A DNA stretch of 64,000 bases from assembly GCF_029227915.1 (NCBI RefSeq), contig NC_079875.1, positions 14,505,001-14,569,000 on the forward strand, written 5' to 3'. Both the position numbers and the translations under genes were made by a program. Positions 12,688 to 24,252 of the stretch are shown here, one piece after another; the first letter of the stretch is position 1, and each line of letters begins with the position of its first letter. Below the pieces are notes generated by a model that was not told the origin of the DNA, did no database searches, and was given only the letters and a program-made list of their open reading frames with translations. This DNA is from Hydractinia symbiolongicarpus. Its lineage: Eukaryota > Cnidaria > Hydrozoa > Anthoathecata > Hydractiniidae.

Positions 12688-12906
12688 TTAACAATATTTC
12701 CGTATGTAATCATTGTCCAACGTGACAAATATCTTTCTCAGACGACCATCCAGAAGGCTCATTGGATCAGGTAAAACATCATCTTTAACTAATAGCTTGC
12801 TAACATATTCTTGATTTAACTGCTCTTCCACCTGCGCTGCAGTTTTCACAGGCTTTACATTATTCTCGCTGGCAGCAAATGTCAATTCCGAATCATTTAA
12901 GCGCAC
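12688..12906 (-). CDS. Unrecognised 72-codon open frame (fragment)
   Basis: The frame reads with a normal acidic/basic mix and no low complexity (for example AAQVEEQLNQEYVSKLL), unlike most chance frames here. It has no recognised domain and no evident splice partners. It directly abuts the Helitron-like array, so it may be cargo or a fragment of a decayed element. The function is unknown. Confidence 0.2.
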   Translation of the reverse strand: MRLNDSELTFAASENNVKPVKTAAQVEEQLNQEYVSKLLVKDDVLPDPMSLLDGRLRKIFVTLDNDYIRKYC

Positions 12907-12931
12907 TTAATGCATACGTCTAGGTTCGATT

Positions 12932-13480
12932 TAGTCTCCATATCTCTGTCGTCTGTCTGTGTGTCCGCGAAAACGGCGTCCCGTACAGAAACACGAAATG
13001 TTGAAAATGCGCACGAATACGGGCAACGACTACTCTATATTATATTACCCGTAGACGTTTGTCTGTCACGCAAAATGGTAGCTTAGTTGTGCAAGTAGCA
13101 AGAAGCACGTATTGCGGTATAAAAAGGCCGGGCAAACCCGTGGATTTTTCCACGGGCTAACGACTAGTCTCTTTAATAATAGCCGTATTCCGTCTGTCTG
13201 TGTGTCCGCGAAAGCGGCGTCTTGTAACGGAAACACGAAATTTTTAAAATGCGCACCAATACCAAAGGCGATATTTTTCTGTCCACTTTGTTGCAACGGG
13301 TTAATTTAAAGGACGGGCGTCCCCGTGGATTTTTCCACGGGCTAACGAGTAGTCTCTATTATAATAGCGGTAGTCTGTCTGCTTCAGCACAAAATGTTAC
13401 CTTAAGTAGCCAGCACGAAATGCGGTATATAACGTTCATCAGCAAACAAGCTGTCATTCTTAACTGTTATTATATTCTTT
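12932..13480 (+). mobile_element. Tandem array of non-autonomous Helitron-like units
   Basis: At least three related units follow head to tail. Each starts like TCTCTATTATAATA, continues with GTCTGTCTGTC and cAAAATGGTAGC-type sequence, and ends in a hairpin (CCCGTGGA, T-rich loop, TCCACGGG at 13137-13156 and 13322-13341). The hairpin is followed about 8 bases later by CTAG (13164-13167) or GTAG (13349-13352). A subterminal hairpin plus CTRR end and a TC start, without terminal inverted repeats or target duplication, is the Helitron signature. No RepHel protein is encoded here. The last unit lacks a matching end and is probably truncated. Confidence 0.7.
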
Positions 13481-13559
13481 TTTGATAAAGTATATAAAAC
13501 ATCACCTTTAAATCTGTTTTGCAATTTATCAAACCTTGATGTTAAAATAATGTTGACGT

Positions 13560-14880
13560 AAAACAAAGTATATATTAAATTAATAAAGCTGTGATGGCTT
13601 TATTAATTTAATATGGAAGTGATATATATGTGATATATATAAGTTCACTTAAAACTTCGAGGTCAAATAACGTGGAAACGAAGTGGTGACGACAATGATT
13701 TTTCACCGCATTTGTACCCAGGGACAACCTAGGACCAATATTGGTAATTTTCCCAAACCTGTGTCCGTTTCGGAATTGTCGGGTTGATGACTTCATCAAA
13801 AAACCTTGAAACCTTAATATCTCTGCAACCGTTTGTCAAAAGTACATGATTCAATACATTTTCTTGATCAGCGTTACAAGATCTATACGATGACAGCAAC
13901 AGGTATACAAATTTCTAAAGAAAAAATTTAAGTTTTGACGGGCCATTGCTGACGTCAGCAGATTTTTTAAACCTTTTATATCTCATTTTAACCGCTCATC
14001 AAAATCACATGATCATATCCATTTTTCTCATCAACATTTCAATCTCTACATACACATTACACAGGCTAAGAATAAACTAAATTTCTCAATTTTTTATTTC
14101 GATCTGCACTGCTGACGTCAGCTAAACATCTAAAACAACCTTTTCCATTGCCCTTCTGCCTAAGTGGATTTCCCCACGAGCCTTATCGACTAGTCTCTAT
14201 AATAATACAGAGACTGTGTCTATCTGTAACAGGCAAAGTGGATGTTAATTTTCCCTTGAAGTTGCTGAAAAAGTTATATCTCAAATGTTAAATTTCATGA
14301 CGTGTCGCGACATGAATAACACTACTTTAACGTCAATATCCTATATCAAATTAATGAAGCCATTACAGTGCACCTAAAATTTTGAGGACAAATAACTTAG
14401 AGGAAACGAGGTGGTGACGTCAATGATTTTTCACTGTGTGGGGTAACTAGGGAATCACCTAGGATCAATTTGGGTAAGTTTCCAAAACCTTAGTCTCTAA
14501 TTCCGTTTGGAATGGACGGGTTGACGTCATCAAAAAACTTTCAACCTCAATATCTCTGCAACCATTTGTCAAAGATACATGATCCTATACATTTTCCTGA
14601 TCAGCGTTTAAAAAAATTTGGGGTTTTGACGGGCCATTGTTGACATCAGAAAAAATTTTAAACCTTCTTCTTAGGCGTTCAACAAAAGCACATGATCATA
14701 TACATTTTCTTGATCGAGCAGTTTTAAGCTCTACACAATAGAGAGGCAACGTGAAAACAAGGTTCTAACTTTTTTTGTGGATGGGTTGATGACATCGTCA
14801 AAATTCAAATGACACTTCTTTTTTAATTTTATCCTCCCTCAGTGGAATTTTCCACGGGCTTTTTATCGACTAGTAGAACC
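13560..14880 (+). repeat. Diverged internal repeats of the same Helitron-like family
   Basis: Two or three copies of a long unit are seen. Shared blocks include TGATTTTTCAC, ATATCTCTGCAACC followed by TTTGTCAAA, TACATTTTCTTGATCAGC and GCTGACGTCAGC. Truncated hairpin ends followed by ATCGACTAGT occur at about 14163-14195 and 14842-14874. The same block (TTTTCTTGATCAGCATTTCAAGC and ATAGAGGTAACAGC) recurs at the right edge of the window near 63900-63980. No open reading frame of note lies inside. Confidence 0.6.
13572..13614. repeat. Perfect 18-bp inverted repeat
   Basis: ATATTAAATTAATAAAGC at 13572-13589 is repeated in inverted form at 13597-13614 around a 7-base loop (TGTGATG). It may be the end of a foldback element inside the repeat array. 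Confidence 0.8.
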
Positions 14881-14997
14881 TAAACCAAGACATTTTCCTT
14901 TGTTACTTTTATTTTTTTTTCTAACTAATTTTCTCTTTAATATTTTTAACATCCATTTTTACAGATGCAGATGAACCTAATTTTTAAAGAAAGAATA

Positions 14998-15549
14998 CAG
15001 TAGACGTCCGTTAATTCGAATGCCGCTTAATCGAACTTTCCGTTATTTCGATCAAATTGCTAACTCTCTTGAGTTTGGTTTAATAAAGTCTTATGTTTTG
15101 AGCTGCTTAATTCGAACTCCGCTAATTCGAACATTTCGCTAATTCGAACAATTTTTTTAGTCCCAAGGCTGCATTATCCTCGTTAATTCGAAAATTTGTG
15201 TATCGATAAATAAAATCTTATGGGAAAATAAAAAAACGTTTTCATTTTTTCATTTTTATTGCATCGATCGTGGCAAAATTTCTTTGAATTTATCGATTAA
15301 ATTGGCATTTCCAATAAAATGAAGTTTACATGGAATTTGGAGGCCTTGCCCATCGCCAAGCAAACAACGTTAAAAGATTTTTATAAAAAGTTGTAGTACA
15401 GTTGTAATAAAGTTATATTAGCATAACCCCTTTAAACGTTTATTAAAATTCCTGTTTTTCTGAACTTCCGATAATCCGAACATTTGTTAATTCGAACAAA
15501 TAATTTAGTCCCTTCTTGCGTGTTCGATCGAATTAACGGACGTCTACTG
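14998..15549. mobile_element. Tigger/pogo-type MITE
   Basis: The element starts CAGTAGACGTCCGTTAATTC and ends in its inverted copy, GAATTAACGGACGTCTACTG, flanked by TA on both sides (14996-14997, 15550-15551). The interior repeats AATTCGAA-type motifs in both orientations. CAGTNGAC termini and a TA target site are typical of Tc1/mariner superfamily Tigger/pogo elements. No transposase remains. Confidence 0.88.
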
Positions 15550-15655
15550 TATTACAAATACCCTTGCTACCAAAATCCCATTTTTTATGTCTTCAACTCT
15601 TTTACTTGCATCCTGTTATCAAACTCCATTGTAAATAAACGTGTGTACTACTTCT

Positions 15656-15767
15656 CAACCTCGATCCCAGGGCCTGTAGAGTTTTTTTTTTGGATATGAG
15701 AGGATGAAGCGTTTCATATCCATCCTTATTATATCAAAAAACGCTATAGGCCCTGGGATTGAGATTG
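15656..15767. repeat. MITE of the CAACCTCG family, outer copy of a nested pair
   Basis: Starts CAACCTCGATCCCAGGG and ends CCCTGGGATTGAGATTG. The interior has the arms GATATGA / TCATATC. Its flank ACTACTTCT (15647-15655) matches ACTCCTTCT, rebuilt from across the inner insertion, at 8 of 9 positions. Confidence 0.85.
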
Positions 15768-15770
15768 TAC

Positions 15771-15881
15771 CAACCTAGTTCCCAGGGCATTTTGCCTGTT
15801 GATAAGTTGATAGCGGCGAAAGCATTGTTGGCCACTCCGTAATAACGGCTCAGGGACCACAAGATCCTGGGGATGAGGTTG
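15771..15881. repeat. MITE of the CAACCTCG family inserted at the end of another copy
   Basis: Starts CAACCTAGTTCCCAGGG and ends CCTGGGGATGAGGTTG. The exact 9-bp duplication AGATTGTAC flanks it at 15762-15770 and 15882-15890. The left copy of that duplication includes the last six bases of the older element, so this copy jumped into its relative. Confidence 0.9.
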
Positions 15882-16182
15882 AGATTGTACTCCTTCTCTC
15901 CTAAACTGGTTACTAGTCTTTTTCTCCAACGCGGTTTCATAATGGTAGCCGGACGGTTACGTAATTCTGTAGCAATATCTCATTTGCTTAGTAAATGGAA
16001 TGTTTACGTTTTCTCCTTTTGCCAAGAGCTTTTAACAAGAAACAAGAAAGTTATAATCAGACAAACAAGGCAAGTCACTACATTTCCTCCTTGATGTGCC
16101 TAATCAGCCGATTTAAGGAATTGCTTCCCCCAGCTTGCTGTAAATTTTGACCCTTTTTCAAAAAAAGAAAAACACACTTCAA

Positions 16183-19100
16183 ATGGCTTCCGGTAAGTTA
16201 TTGGCTCTTTATTTCTATTATGTTTTACAATAAGTTGACCAAGATATTATATGGACAAAGCAGCCATCTAGCTATGGCTAGCTAGCTACCTAGCCAGCTA
16301 CCTAGCCTCTTTTTTGTAAAGATGTAAAGGTAACAGCTGTGATGGTAATGGCCAGGAGAACTGTAGGCAGTACGGCATCAGGTGAGTCGGCACCAATTTT
16401 TCACGACCACCCGATTAAGTGAGTTGTAACTGGCGGTAAATTGAAAAACCGAAAATGATAGATACGTGCATATTTTACAAAAAGTGGCGCTGTAGATTAG
16501 TTATAGCTCTCGTACTCTGTGCAACACCAGGGTTTGATTCCTCACTCACCCATGTCGAATCACAAATCTGGTCTCCCGCACAAAGCGCAAGAGTTATAAC
16601 CACTAGACTATGTCATCCATAATAATGCTCATAGAGCAAATGCAACTGGTTAAAAAGTCACATAATAACTTATTTTTTTACGGTGCTCAACAAAATGACT
16701 GATGTTGCACCATTTAAAATACTTGCTATAATGTTAAAACAATTGATATATAGATATATATAATATATATTTTATTTTAGCTCATAATCATAATGCAGCT
16801 GGTATAAGAACATTTTGTGATAATGCAGAAAATTCATCGAATAAAGTAAACATTTCCTGTTTACCTGAATATAAAGATTACACTTACAATGAGAAACAAG
16901 ACATATGGGCTCTTGTATCACTTAAAGCTCCTTTTCAGGAAGAAAAAGAGAATGAAGAAAAAAGAGCCCCAATTGATATCATTGCCGTTATTGATAAGTC
17001 TGGATCTATGGCTGGTGCCAAACTTGACCTTGTGAAGCGGACCTTAGAGTTTGTATTGACACAATGTAAGTCAAAAAAATATATATACTTCTTTAATGGT
17101 TGACAAAAAACAAGGATAAGGATAAGTAAAAAAGATACCTGGTACAGGTGAAGTCCTATAAATTAGCCGGTGTCTGCCCGTCTGTTACCAGCTTTTTTCA
17201 GGATTGGATCATTAGTTTTTTCTGATTTTTGATGTAAAATAGCAATAATGTCCCAAAATATGGTTTTTAGGACATTTCTCAGCATGGGATCATTAGTTTA
17301 TTCTGAATTTTGGCACATTGACAGGTAACAATTGACCCTCAAATGTAACTAAGTCTGTTTTTTTTTAAAAAAAATTATTCAGCCCAATAATGGCAGATAC
17401 TTAAGCAAAGTTAGTAAAAAAGGGTTAAAAATATTGATTTCCAAACTTTTCTGAAGATTGAATTATCTGATTTTTTTTGATATTGTACACAATGAATGTG
17501 ACATAGTAAAAGTTGTAACTTTTTTTGCCCAAATAATAGCGGTTTTGTGGGCAAAATAAGTCAGAATGGTTCAAAAATGGATTTTAGAACTTAGAATTGC
17601 GATTTATGTTGTATTAATTTAAAACTTTTTGGTATTACTCTGACACTTTTCATTATTTAATCTGTCTTTTTTTGATAAATGGATTGTTAATTAATAAATC
17701 CAGGTACAGTAGGTCCATTAAAGTTTTGCTTTTTATTTATCGCCATAAAAAATGTGAAACCACATAATTTGCTGTAATAATTTGCCAAATATATTGATTT
17801 TAGTAAATGAAAAAGACAGATTTTCCATTGTAACGTACGATACAAATGTTTATATTGATTTTGGCTTGCGAGTTATGACTGCAGATAATAAAAAAGATGC
17901 ATTGCATAAAATAAAAAATATCCAAAGTGGTTCATGTACCAATTTATGTGGTGGATTATTAAAAGGATTGTGTCAAATCATTGATCGACCATCTGATCAA
18001 AAAAACGAAGTTGCATCAGTGTTACTGTTTACAGATGGTCTGGCAAATTCAGGTAACAATTTTTATAATAACAGATATTGCATGCTTATTTGTTGGTTTA
18101 TAAGTATAAGTAATTACGTTAGACTGATGTTTATTTGTTAATATGAATTTTATGATTTTATCTACTAGTGAACTACTTTTAATATAAAAAAATTTTCGTA
18201 AATAATTTTAATTTGTTCTAGGTATAACAAGTCCAGCAGGAATAGTTGCTGCCATGAAGGATCCAAAAAGATATGATGGTCCGTCAAGTGGTGCAGAAAC
18301 AAGAATACAACAACAGCAAATGCAACAAGCTCCACATCAGTCATGGTTAAACAATATTAAGCATAAAAGGAATGCCACAATTAGTGTGAGTTAATTTTTT
18401 GTTTTTGTTGGCGTAATGGTTGCCTACTCACACATGTGTTGTAAACTACGTTGCTTTTCTAATTAGAACCAAACTCAAGCTGAAGTTACCGCACTTCCAA
18501 CTACTTCAACATCATTAAAAGAAGCACAGGCATCTGTTTATACCTTCGGGTTTGGATCTGATCACGACCCAGAAATGTTAAAAGAAATATCAGATGCTGG
18601 TAATGGAATGTATTATTTCATTGAAGATATTGATCAGGTACTGGCTTATTGTGACTTTAATAATATTAACATTGAAAATACTAAAAACTTTCATAAAAGT
18701 TGTATAATAGCATGAAGACTTAATTAACTTTGATTTAGACCTTAAAACGTTTTAAATCATTTTAGGTAAGTCTTGCTTTAACTTCACAAAACGTTACTTG
18801 TGGAGCAGCCGAGAAATAATGTTGTAAATGGTTACTACTTAACACTGAAGATATGTTTTTTTTTTCTTTCTAAATCTACAACAATTTTTTAGATAGCTGA
18901 GTGTTTCGGTCATTGTTTGGGTGGATTATTAAGTACAGTGGCACAGGGGATCCAGCTAGAAATTGTCACTGAAGATGGTGTAACAGTAAAAGATGTGCAT
19001 ACAAGTCGACCATTTGAAAACACTGTTAATAAAAGGTTTGTGCTCCCCTCCAACGAATTCTGATAATAATCCCGGGAGAAACAAAAATGAGAAATTTATA

Positions 19101-20985
19101 AATACTAGGATATGACCAATATTATGCATAAACCCGTCCACGTTTTAATTTATACGTAAAATTGATGTTTTTTTTAATATTACAGTCTCTTTTCATATTT
19201 GAGGATCGAAATAATTTTTTATATAGTGCTTGTTCTTTACTTTAAACTTCAGAGATTCTACGTATACGGTTTTAGTGTGAAAATCAATATGGGGGATTTA
19301 CAATCAGAAGAAAATCGTGACATTGTTTTAGAGTTGACAATTGAAAGTGTTCATGCTCCCTACGATACCACCCCACAAGCACTGCTTATGTCACGAGTTG
19401 ATTATTTTAATGTGATAACAAATGAACTTGAATCAGATGTTGAAAGATTAACTGTTTTACGGCCTGGTAATGTATCATAATTTTTTTTCTAATTTTAAAT
19501 TGTCTTTTTATTTTCTTCTTTAATTTGTTTATTTTTGCGACCTTTAGACATACAAAATATGTAGCATGAATAAGGAAGAAGTAATGTTTTTGAATTTCCC
19601 CCTAATTTGCCAACTTAATCTCCTCAATTTTCAAAAGTTACGAATTTGCCTTTCTTAACCCTGCTACCTATTTGTAGATCGATTGCTGTCTTCTTTTGTC
19701 TAAAACCGTAAACTTTGTAAAATTTAATTAATATATATAATATAAAATAATACTTATAATTAAAACAACAATTTAAATTGTTTTAACGAAGCTTGATTTT
19801 GTTTCATGTAGTGAAGACGAATGTACACGACAAAACTTCCTCCAATGTTGTTGTCAACAAAGAAAGATCACGTGTTAAAATGACAAAAGCGATTGATTTA
19901 TCTCGCCAAGCAGCTGACATAGGTAAGTCAGTGTTATTAAAATAATGTCAGAGGAGCGAACCTACGCTTCTCCTCTAACTTCCTCTCTCGCTACCCTTAC
20001 AACACCGCTATTATTGTTCTTTTTTCAAAACACGAGCTGAATCTTATTTTTAGGTGATTTAATAACCTCCCGTCATATTATTGACAATGAAATTGAAGAC
20101 CTAAAGATGAATCGATTGGCGATGAACAAAGATGATGAGATGTATATAAGTTCAGCTGCTGGGTATGATAATATGGTAGAGGACTTAAATAGATGCTACA
20201 CCAATTTATCAGATGAGACGACGTATCTTCAAAAAGGCAAAAAGACGCATTTGAATATGTAAGTATATAACTTAAAGGGATGTTTTAACAGGTCTAAAAT
20301 TACTAATGAGAGAAAATGTCAAAATTTGCTATTGCTTTAATATCATAATTTATGCAACATAATAAAATCCGAAATTCTTTAAATGTGAATATCTTGAGAA
20401 CGAAAGGAGCTTTTTAAATAAATTAGAAAGGATTTAAAAACTTAAGTCTTTTACCTAAATAATTTTTTATTATATGAAAACCAGAAAATTTGGCGTCAAC
20501 ACGAGGTGTCCAATTTTCATTTCATTTTCAGTTCTTCCATTTTAAGCCTTCTTCATTTATTTTACATTACAAATATTTGCGATGCATATAACACATGTCA
20601 CAAAATTATAACAATTGGTTCTGCTTAAAATCTACTTTGAAAGATGTATTTCCTCATGTTTTTTTTTTGTATTTTTCACGATTACCAGTAAAATTTCAAC
20701 CTTGTCATAGTTCTTATTTTTTAACCATTTGAAGCCTTGTTGTTCTTATAAGACTCTTATATAAAATGTTTGTATTAATGTAATACACAAATTGCGTACT
20801 TGGACGTAACTTGATGTAAATATTGCAGGTTATGGATTCCAGTGCTTGCTTTTTTAGTTCGTTTCTTTTTTTCATCTAGGGCGCAACAGCACAGCGCTCA
20901 AAGATGTTCCCATATTGATTCGATTTCTTACGCCACGTCAAAAAAGTGCAGAGTAAAGGATGACTCCTCATGTTTTCGCCCATGA
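16183..20985 (+). CDS. VWA-domain protein with C-terminal Vwaint-like region
   Basis: Ten exons: 16183-16192, 16781-17065, 17804-18052, 18222-18385, 18467-18637, 18893-19035, 19255-19466, 19812-19922, 20054-20258 and 20880-20985. They total 551 residues and every junction keeps frame. A von Willebrand A domain spans about residues 66-260. Its MIDAS metal site is visible: DKSGSM (D75, S77, S79), the Thr of GSCTNL, and the Asp of LLFTDG. Families with this layout (cytosolic VWA plus a beta-rich Vwaint domain, related to plant WAV-type proteins and inter-alpha-inhibitor heavy chains) bind partners through the metal site. No RING finger, signal peptide or membrane segment is visible, so an intracellular scaffold role is inferred. 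A Gln-rich linker (RIQQQQMQQ) interrupts the VWA fold. For exon 7 the acceptor at 19254 is preferred; an upstream AG at about 19185 also keeps frame and would add hydrophobic residues. AATAAA follows at 21148. Confidence 0.87.
16495..16625. repeat. tRNA-derived SINE-like repeat
   Basis: Contains GGGTTTGATTCCTC, like a pol III B box. In inverted orientation it holds TAGTGGTTATAACTCTTGCG then GCGGGAGACC, resembling a box A region. The latter segment is shared with 45475-45545. It lies in intron 1 of the VWA gene. Confidence 0.5.
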
Positions 20986-21147
20986 AATCTATGATGAAAG
21001 CTTAGATGAATGAATGCTATGATGAAAGCTAGATGAAAGCAGATGCTGTTTGAAATGATAAAATACTTGTGCGTTTTAAGCGATCTTGCTGTTAACTTTC
21101 TATACGTGTATTGTTTGTTTACTTGTTTTTTGTACTAATATCGGTGC

Positions 21148-21153
21148 AATAAA
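21148..21153 (+). terminator. Polyadenylation signal of the VWA gene
   Basis: AATAAA about 160 bases after the stop codon. It lies ten bases before a Helitron-like hairpin, so the gene end and the repeat abut. Confidence 0.55.
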
Positions 21154-21154
21154 T

Positions 21155-21500
21155 AATCGTTAGCCCGTGGAAAAATCCACGGGTATGCCCGTCCTTTTTA
21201 TACCGCATCGCGTGCGTCTCACTAATTTCGAAGCTAAGCTACCATTTTGCGTGACAGACAGAAAGATAGACGTATACGGGTATTATAACATAGACTAGCC
21301 GTTAACCCGTGGAAGAATCCACGGAGTCGCCCGTCCTTTATATATCGCATTTCGTGTTTCCTGAACAGGACGCGGTTTTCGCGCGGCAAGACAGACAAAA
21401 TACGGCTATTATTAAAGAGACTAGTCGTTCGCCCGTGGGACAATCCACGGGAATTCGCCGTCGTGATTATTTCGCGAACCTGTTATAAAATTATGCTTTT
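21155..21500 (-). mobile_element. Helitron-like units, inverted orientation, tandem
   Basis: Three hairpins of the CCCGTGGA / TCCACGGG type occur at about 21164-21183, 21306-21326 and 21432-21452. The last two are preceded by CTAG (read on the minus strand, hairpin then CTAG). Between them are the same GTCTGTC-type and TACCGCAT-type internal sequences as in the array at 12.9-13.5 kb. Confidence 0.65.
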
Positions 21501-22011
21501 TTATCAGAGATTAGTCTACCCGTTAAAAATACCACTGTAATTCTTATAAAGCTGCGGCTTTAAAAGTTTTCCGCTTTAGCGGTATTCCACTCTGCATATG
21601 TTTTTCCTTCAAATATGTTATTCTACAAAATACATTAGTGAGTAGAAGAAAAGTGTTTGTTTGTTTGAAAGGTCGAAGTTTAGTGAATGGAAATTTTGAA
21701 ACAAAATAGTTACACATTGAGGGCCTAATATTATAAACCACGAATTTTATTTTTTATGATAAGATCTTTTTTGATCATATTGTGTATTTCCATATTGACT
21801 GTATCTATGTAGTGTAGATAAATTATAAATAATAAAATGCACATAATTACACTAAGAAAAATAGAATTACAGTCGACTTCCGGTTATTCAAACCTGCACT
21901 TATTCAAAATTCTCGGTTATTAGAAGTGATTTTCAGTCCACTTGAATTTTCTAACTTGTTTTAGTGTAAATCTCTCTCAGTTATTCAAACTTCAGTTATT
22001 CGAAAATTCGT

Positions 22012-22275
22012 TTATTCGAAGTTGCCTGTGACTTTCACAAAACAACTATTCCATGGATCTGATCTTAGGAAGTAAAATATAGTCTTTGTATATTTTCCAC
22101 TTTGTCCCTTTGGTAAGTGACCCAGTACGTTATTCTCCTTGTTGTCAAGGACAGTCACAGCATATTTGTCGACTTCATTCATAGGCTCCATTCGTATTTT
22201 AAGAACTTGTCCAATAACAGGTTGCCACTTGCTTCGGTACACATGAAACCCCATAACTGTTGAAGTTGTTTCCAA
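22012..22275 (-). pseudogene. HIRAN-like domain fragment inside a DNA transposon
   Basis: An 87-codon frame carries the layout of HIRAN domains: TVMGFHVYRSKWQPVIGQVL, then EPMNEVDKYAVTVLDNKEN, then VLGHLPKGQS, and an end CFVKVTGNFE. HIRAN domains bind DNA ends or unusual DNA structures in HLTF-type helicases and also occur in element-associated proteins. Here the module is isolated, inside the terminal repeats of the Tigger-like element and antisense to its transposase remnant. It is probably cargo or part of a lost second gene. Confidence 0.6.
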
Positions 22276-22810
22276 GTTCCTTAGAATTGTTTTCTAATTC
22301 GCTGCGCTCAATCGTGTGCTATCGGTAGTCATAATTCAATATAATACATCTATATCTCCTACAACCACTAATTTACAATCGAAACGTTTCCGAAATCGTG
22401 GCTAAGCTGGATGCGAAAAACCCCGTTCTATGGGGAAACGTATCCTTAGACCCGAGTGCTACAGCCACTAACCCTCCAAGGTTAAAGGTATCATTAAAAA
22501 AATACACTGTTATTAACAACAACATAAACCATTTAAAATAAAACTGCTTATCTTATAGGTAATCAAACAGTTTTAACGTACGGTTCAAGAACTAATTGAC
22601 ATGTGAGCGCTTCCATGCCTTGTACGCCCTTCAAACACTTAAAAAACTACGTGACCGGCCTTGGCAATACATACGAAATTAAATTTAATAATTATCTCTA
22701 TCGGATCTTCATTGTTTACTATCAATGACATAAGATCCATAATGATTTTGTTACTTCTCCTCGACTGCTGTAGAAAATTTCATTGAATACTTTTGATGCA
22801 ATGAACTATT

Positions 22811-23068
22811 TTGACCGATGAAGAAATAGTTGAATCCATTGTTAATGATACTGATGGCAACAGCGTAGAGGAGGAAGACGGAAATGATGAAGAAATGGAA
22901 GTAAACGATGTGCCTCCACAAAAACCAACATTATCGGAGGTTGAGGATGCCCTGGAGTTGATCGCTTTTTTACCGAAGGCAGAAAGCAAACTTTTATTGA
23001 AAACTATTTCACAAACACTTCATAAGAATATAGATATGAAGAATGGTTATTGTCGATATTTGTTTTAA
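22811..23068 (+). pseudogene. Tigger-type transposase C-terminal remnant
   Basis: The frame begins within LTDEEIVESIVND, continues with a Glu/Asp-rich stretch, and ends with a helical segment EVEDALELIAFLPKAESKLL. This arrangement (TDEEI, acidic linker, terminal helix) is characteristic of the tails of Tigger/jerky-type transposases. Position near the right terminus and orientation fit. Upstream catalytic parts are absent. Confidence 0.65.
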
Positions 23069-23633
23069 GTAAACATTATATTTGTATATTTTAACGTTTA
23101 AAACACTCGTTGCGTTTAAAACTGTGGAGTAGAAACTTGATATAACTACTTTTTTATTCAAATCCCTCCAAAAAATCCGTCTGAGTGAAAATTGTACCAA
23201 AAAGGAAATTTTCAGTTATTCAAGTAAATTCCCATCCCTCGTTGAGCTTCGAATGACCGGGAGTCTACTGTATTCATATTTCATTACCCCAGATTTATTC
23301 GAAGATTTCCACACGATGGTTAAATCGCAAATCGTTACATGCTAAATTTCACCATTTAAAAATATGCATTTGTACCTCGAATACCTTTTGGTTTGAAACT
23401 CCAAAAGTTATTGAAAAGTCAGGTGTGGGGTTATGAAAGTTTTTTTGCACTGGTTATTATTTTTTTTATTATTCTCATTTACGAATATTTACAGAGCATA
23501 ATAATAACAAAATAACATAACCACTTTTCATCGTAAGAACCCGAATAAAAAGTTTGCCGTTATTTCTAAGAAGCAAAAAACCTGAAAAGCTGGGATGTTT
23601 TTCGTGCGATTCATAGTAAATGCTGCAAATATA

Positions 23634-24144
23634 CAGTGGACTCTCCATAACTCCCACACTCACGGGGAATCATAAATCGTTCAAGTTATGGAGCGGTTCG
23701 AGTACTGGAGAGTTTGGAATTTTTCCTACGTTTATCCTTTATACATAAGCTCTTTGAAAGAAAACGATGAATTCGAGTAATTATCTACCTTATGGGGAAG
23801 AAGTAAGTCGTAAACAGTTTATTTCTGTTGACTAAATCTATTCTGTAATGAAAAAAATGACTTCGTTCGAATAATCTAAGGGGCCGAACACACGTAGAAA
23901 ATATTCGAATCTCAGAAAAAAACTCTGAAACTCTTCAATTTTCAGATTGTTCGACTTATGAAGAGCGAAAATAGCCTTTCAAAATATTGTTCGACCTAAG
24001 GAGATTTTCAAGTTATTAAGGGGATTCGAGTAGTAGAAAGTTGATTATGAGAGTTCATTAGAAAATTTTCACGGTGCCTACGAATTCGTTCGGGTTAAAG
24101 GAGCAGTTCGAGTTAAAAGGTTTCGAGTTATGGAGAGTCCAATG
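23634..24144. mobile_element. Tigger-type MITE, about 510 bp
   Basis: The left end CAGTGGACTCTCCATAACTC matches the inverted right end CATTGGACTCTCCATAACTC, flanked by TA at both sides. The interior is a patchwork of TTCGAGTTA / TTCGAATAA-like motifs. No coding capacity. It is a distinct subfamily from the element at 14998. Confidence 0.85.
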
Positions 24145-24252
24145 TATGAAACTTTCTTACTCGCGTTTTTTTATATAGCACTTTTGCTCGCGTTTCTTGT
24201 AACGACTTTCATATGAGATCATGCTTTCTCTTAATAAAGCAAGATTATTTTT

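Larger units (their letters stand above)
21870..23270. mobile_element. Decayed Tigger-like DNA transposon, 1.4 kb
   Basis: The left end CAGTCGACTTCCGGTTATTC and the right end (read inverted) CAGTAGACTCCCGGTCATTC form imperfect terminal inverted repeats. TA flanks both sides (21868-21869, 23271-23272). It keeps a plus-strand fragment at 22811-23068 that looks like the acidic C-terminal tail of a Tigger/CENP-B-type transposase. It also keeps a minus-strand HIRAN-like fragment at 22012-22275. The DDE catalytic core is not visible, so the copy is internally deleted and inactive. Confidence 0.78.

Noticed and set aside
12900-14880. CRISPR-like array (repeated hairpins with spacers)
   Set aside because: The genome is eukaryotic and the repeats are Helitron-like termini with related, not unique, interiors.
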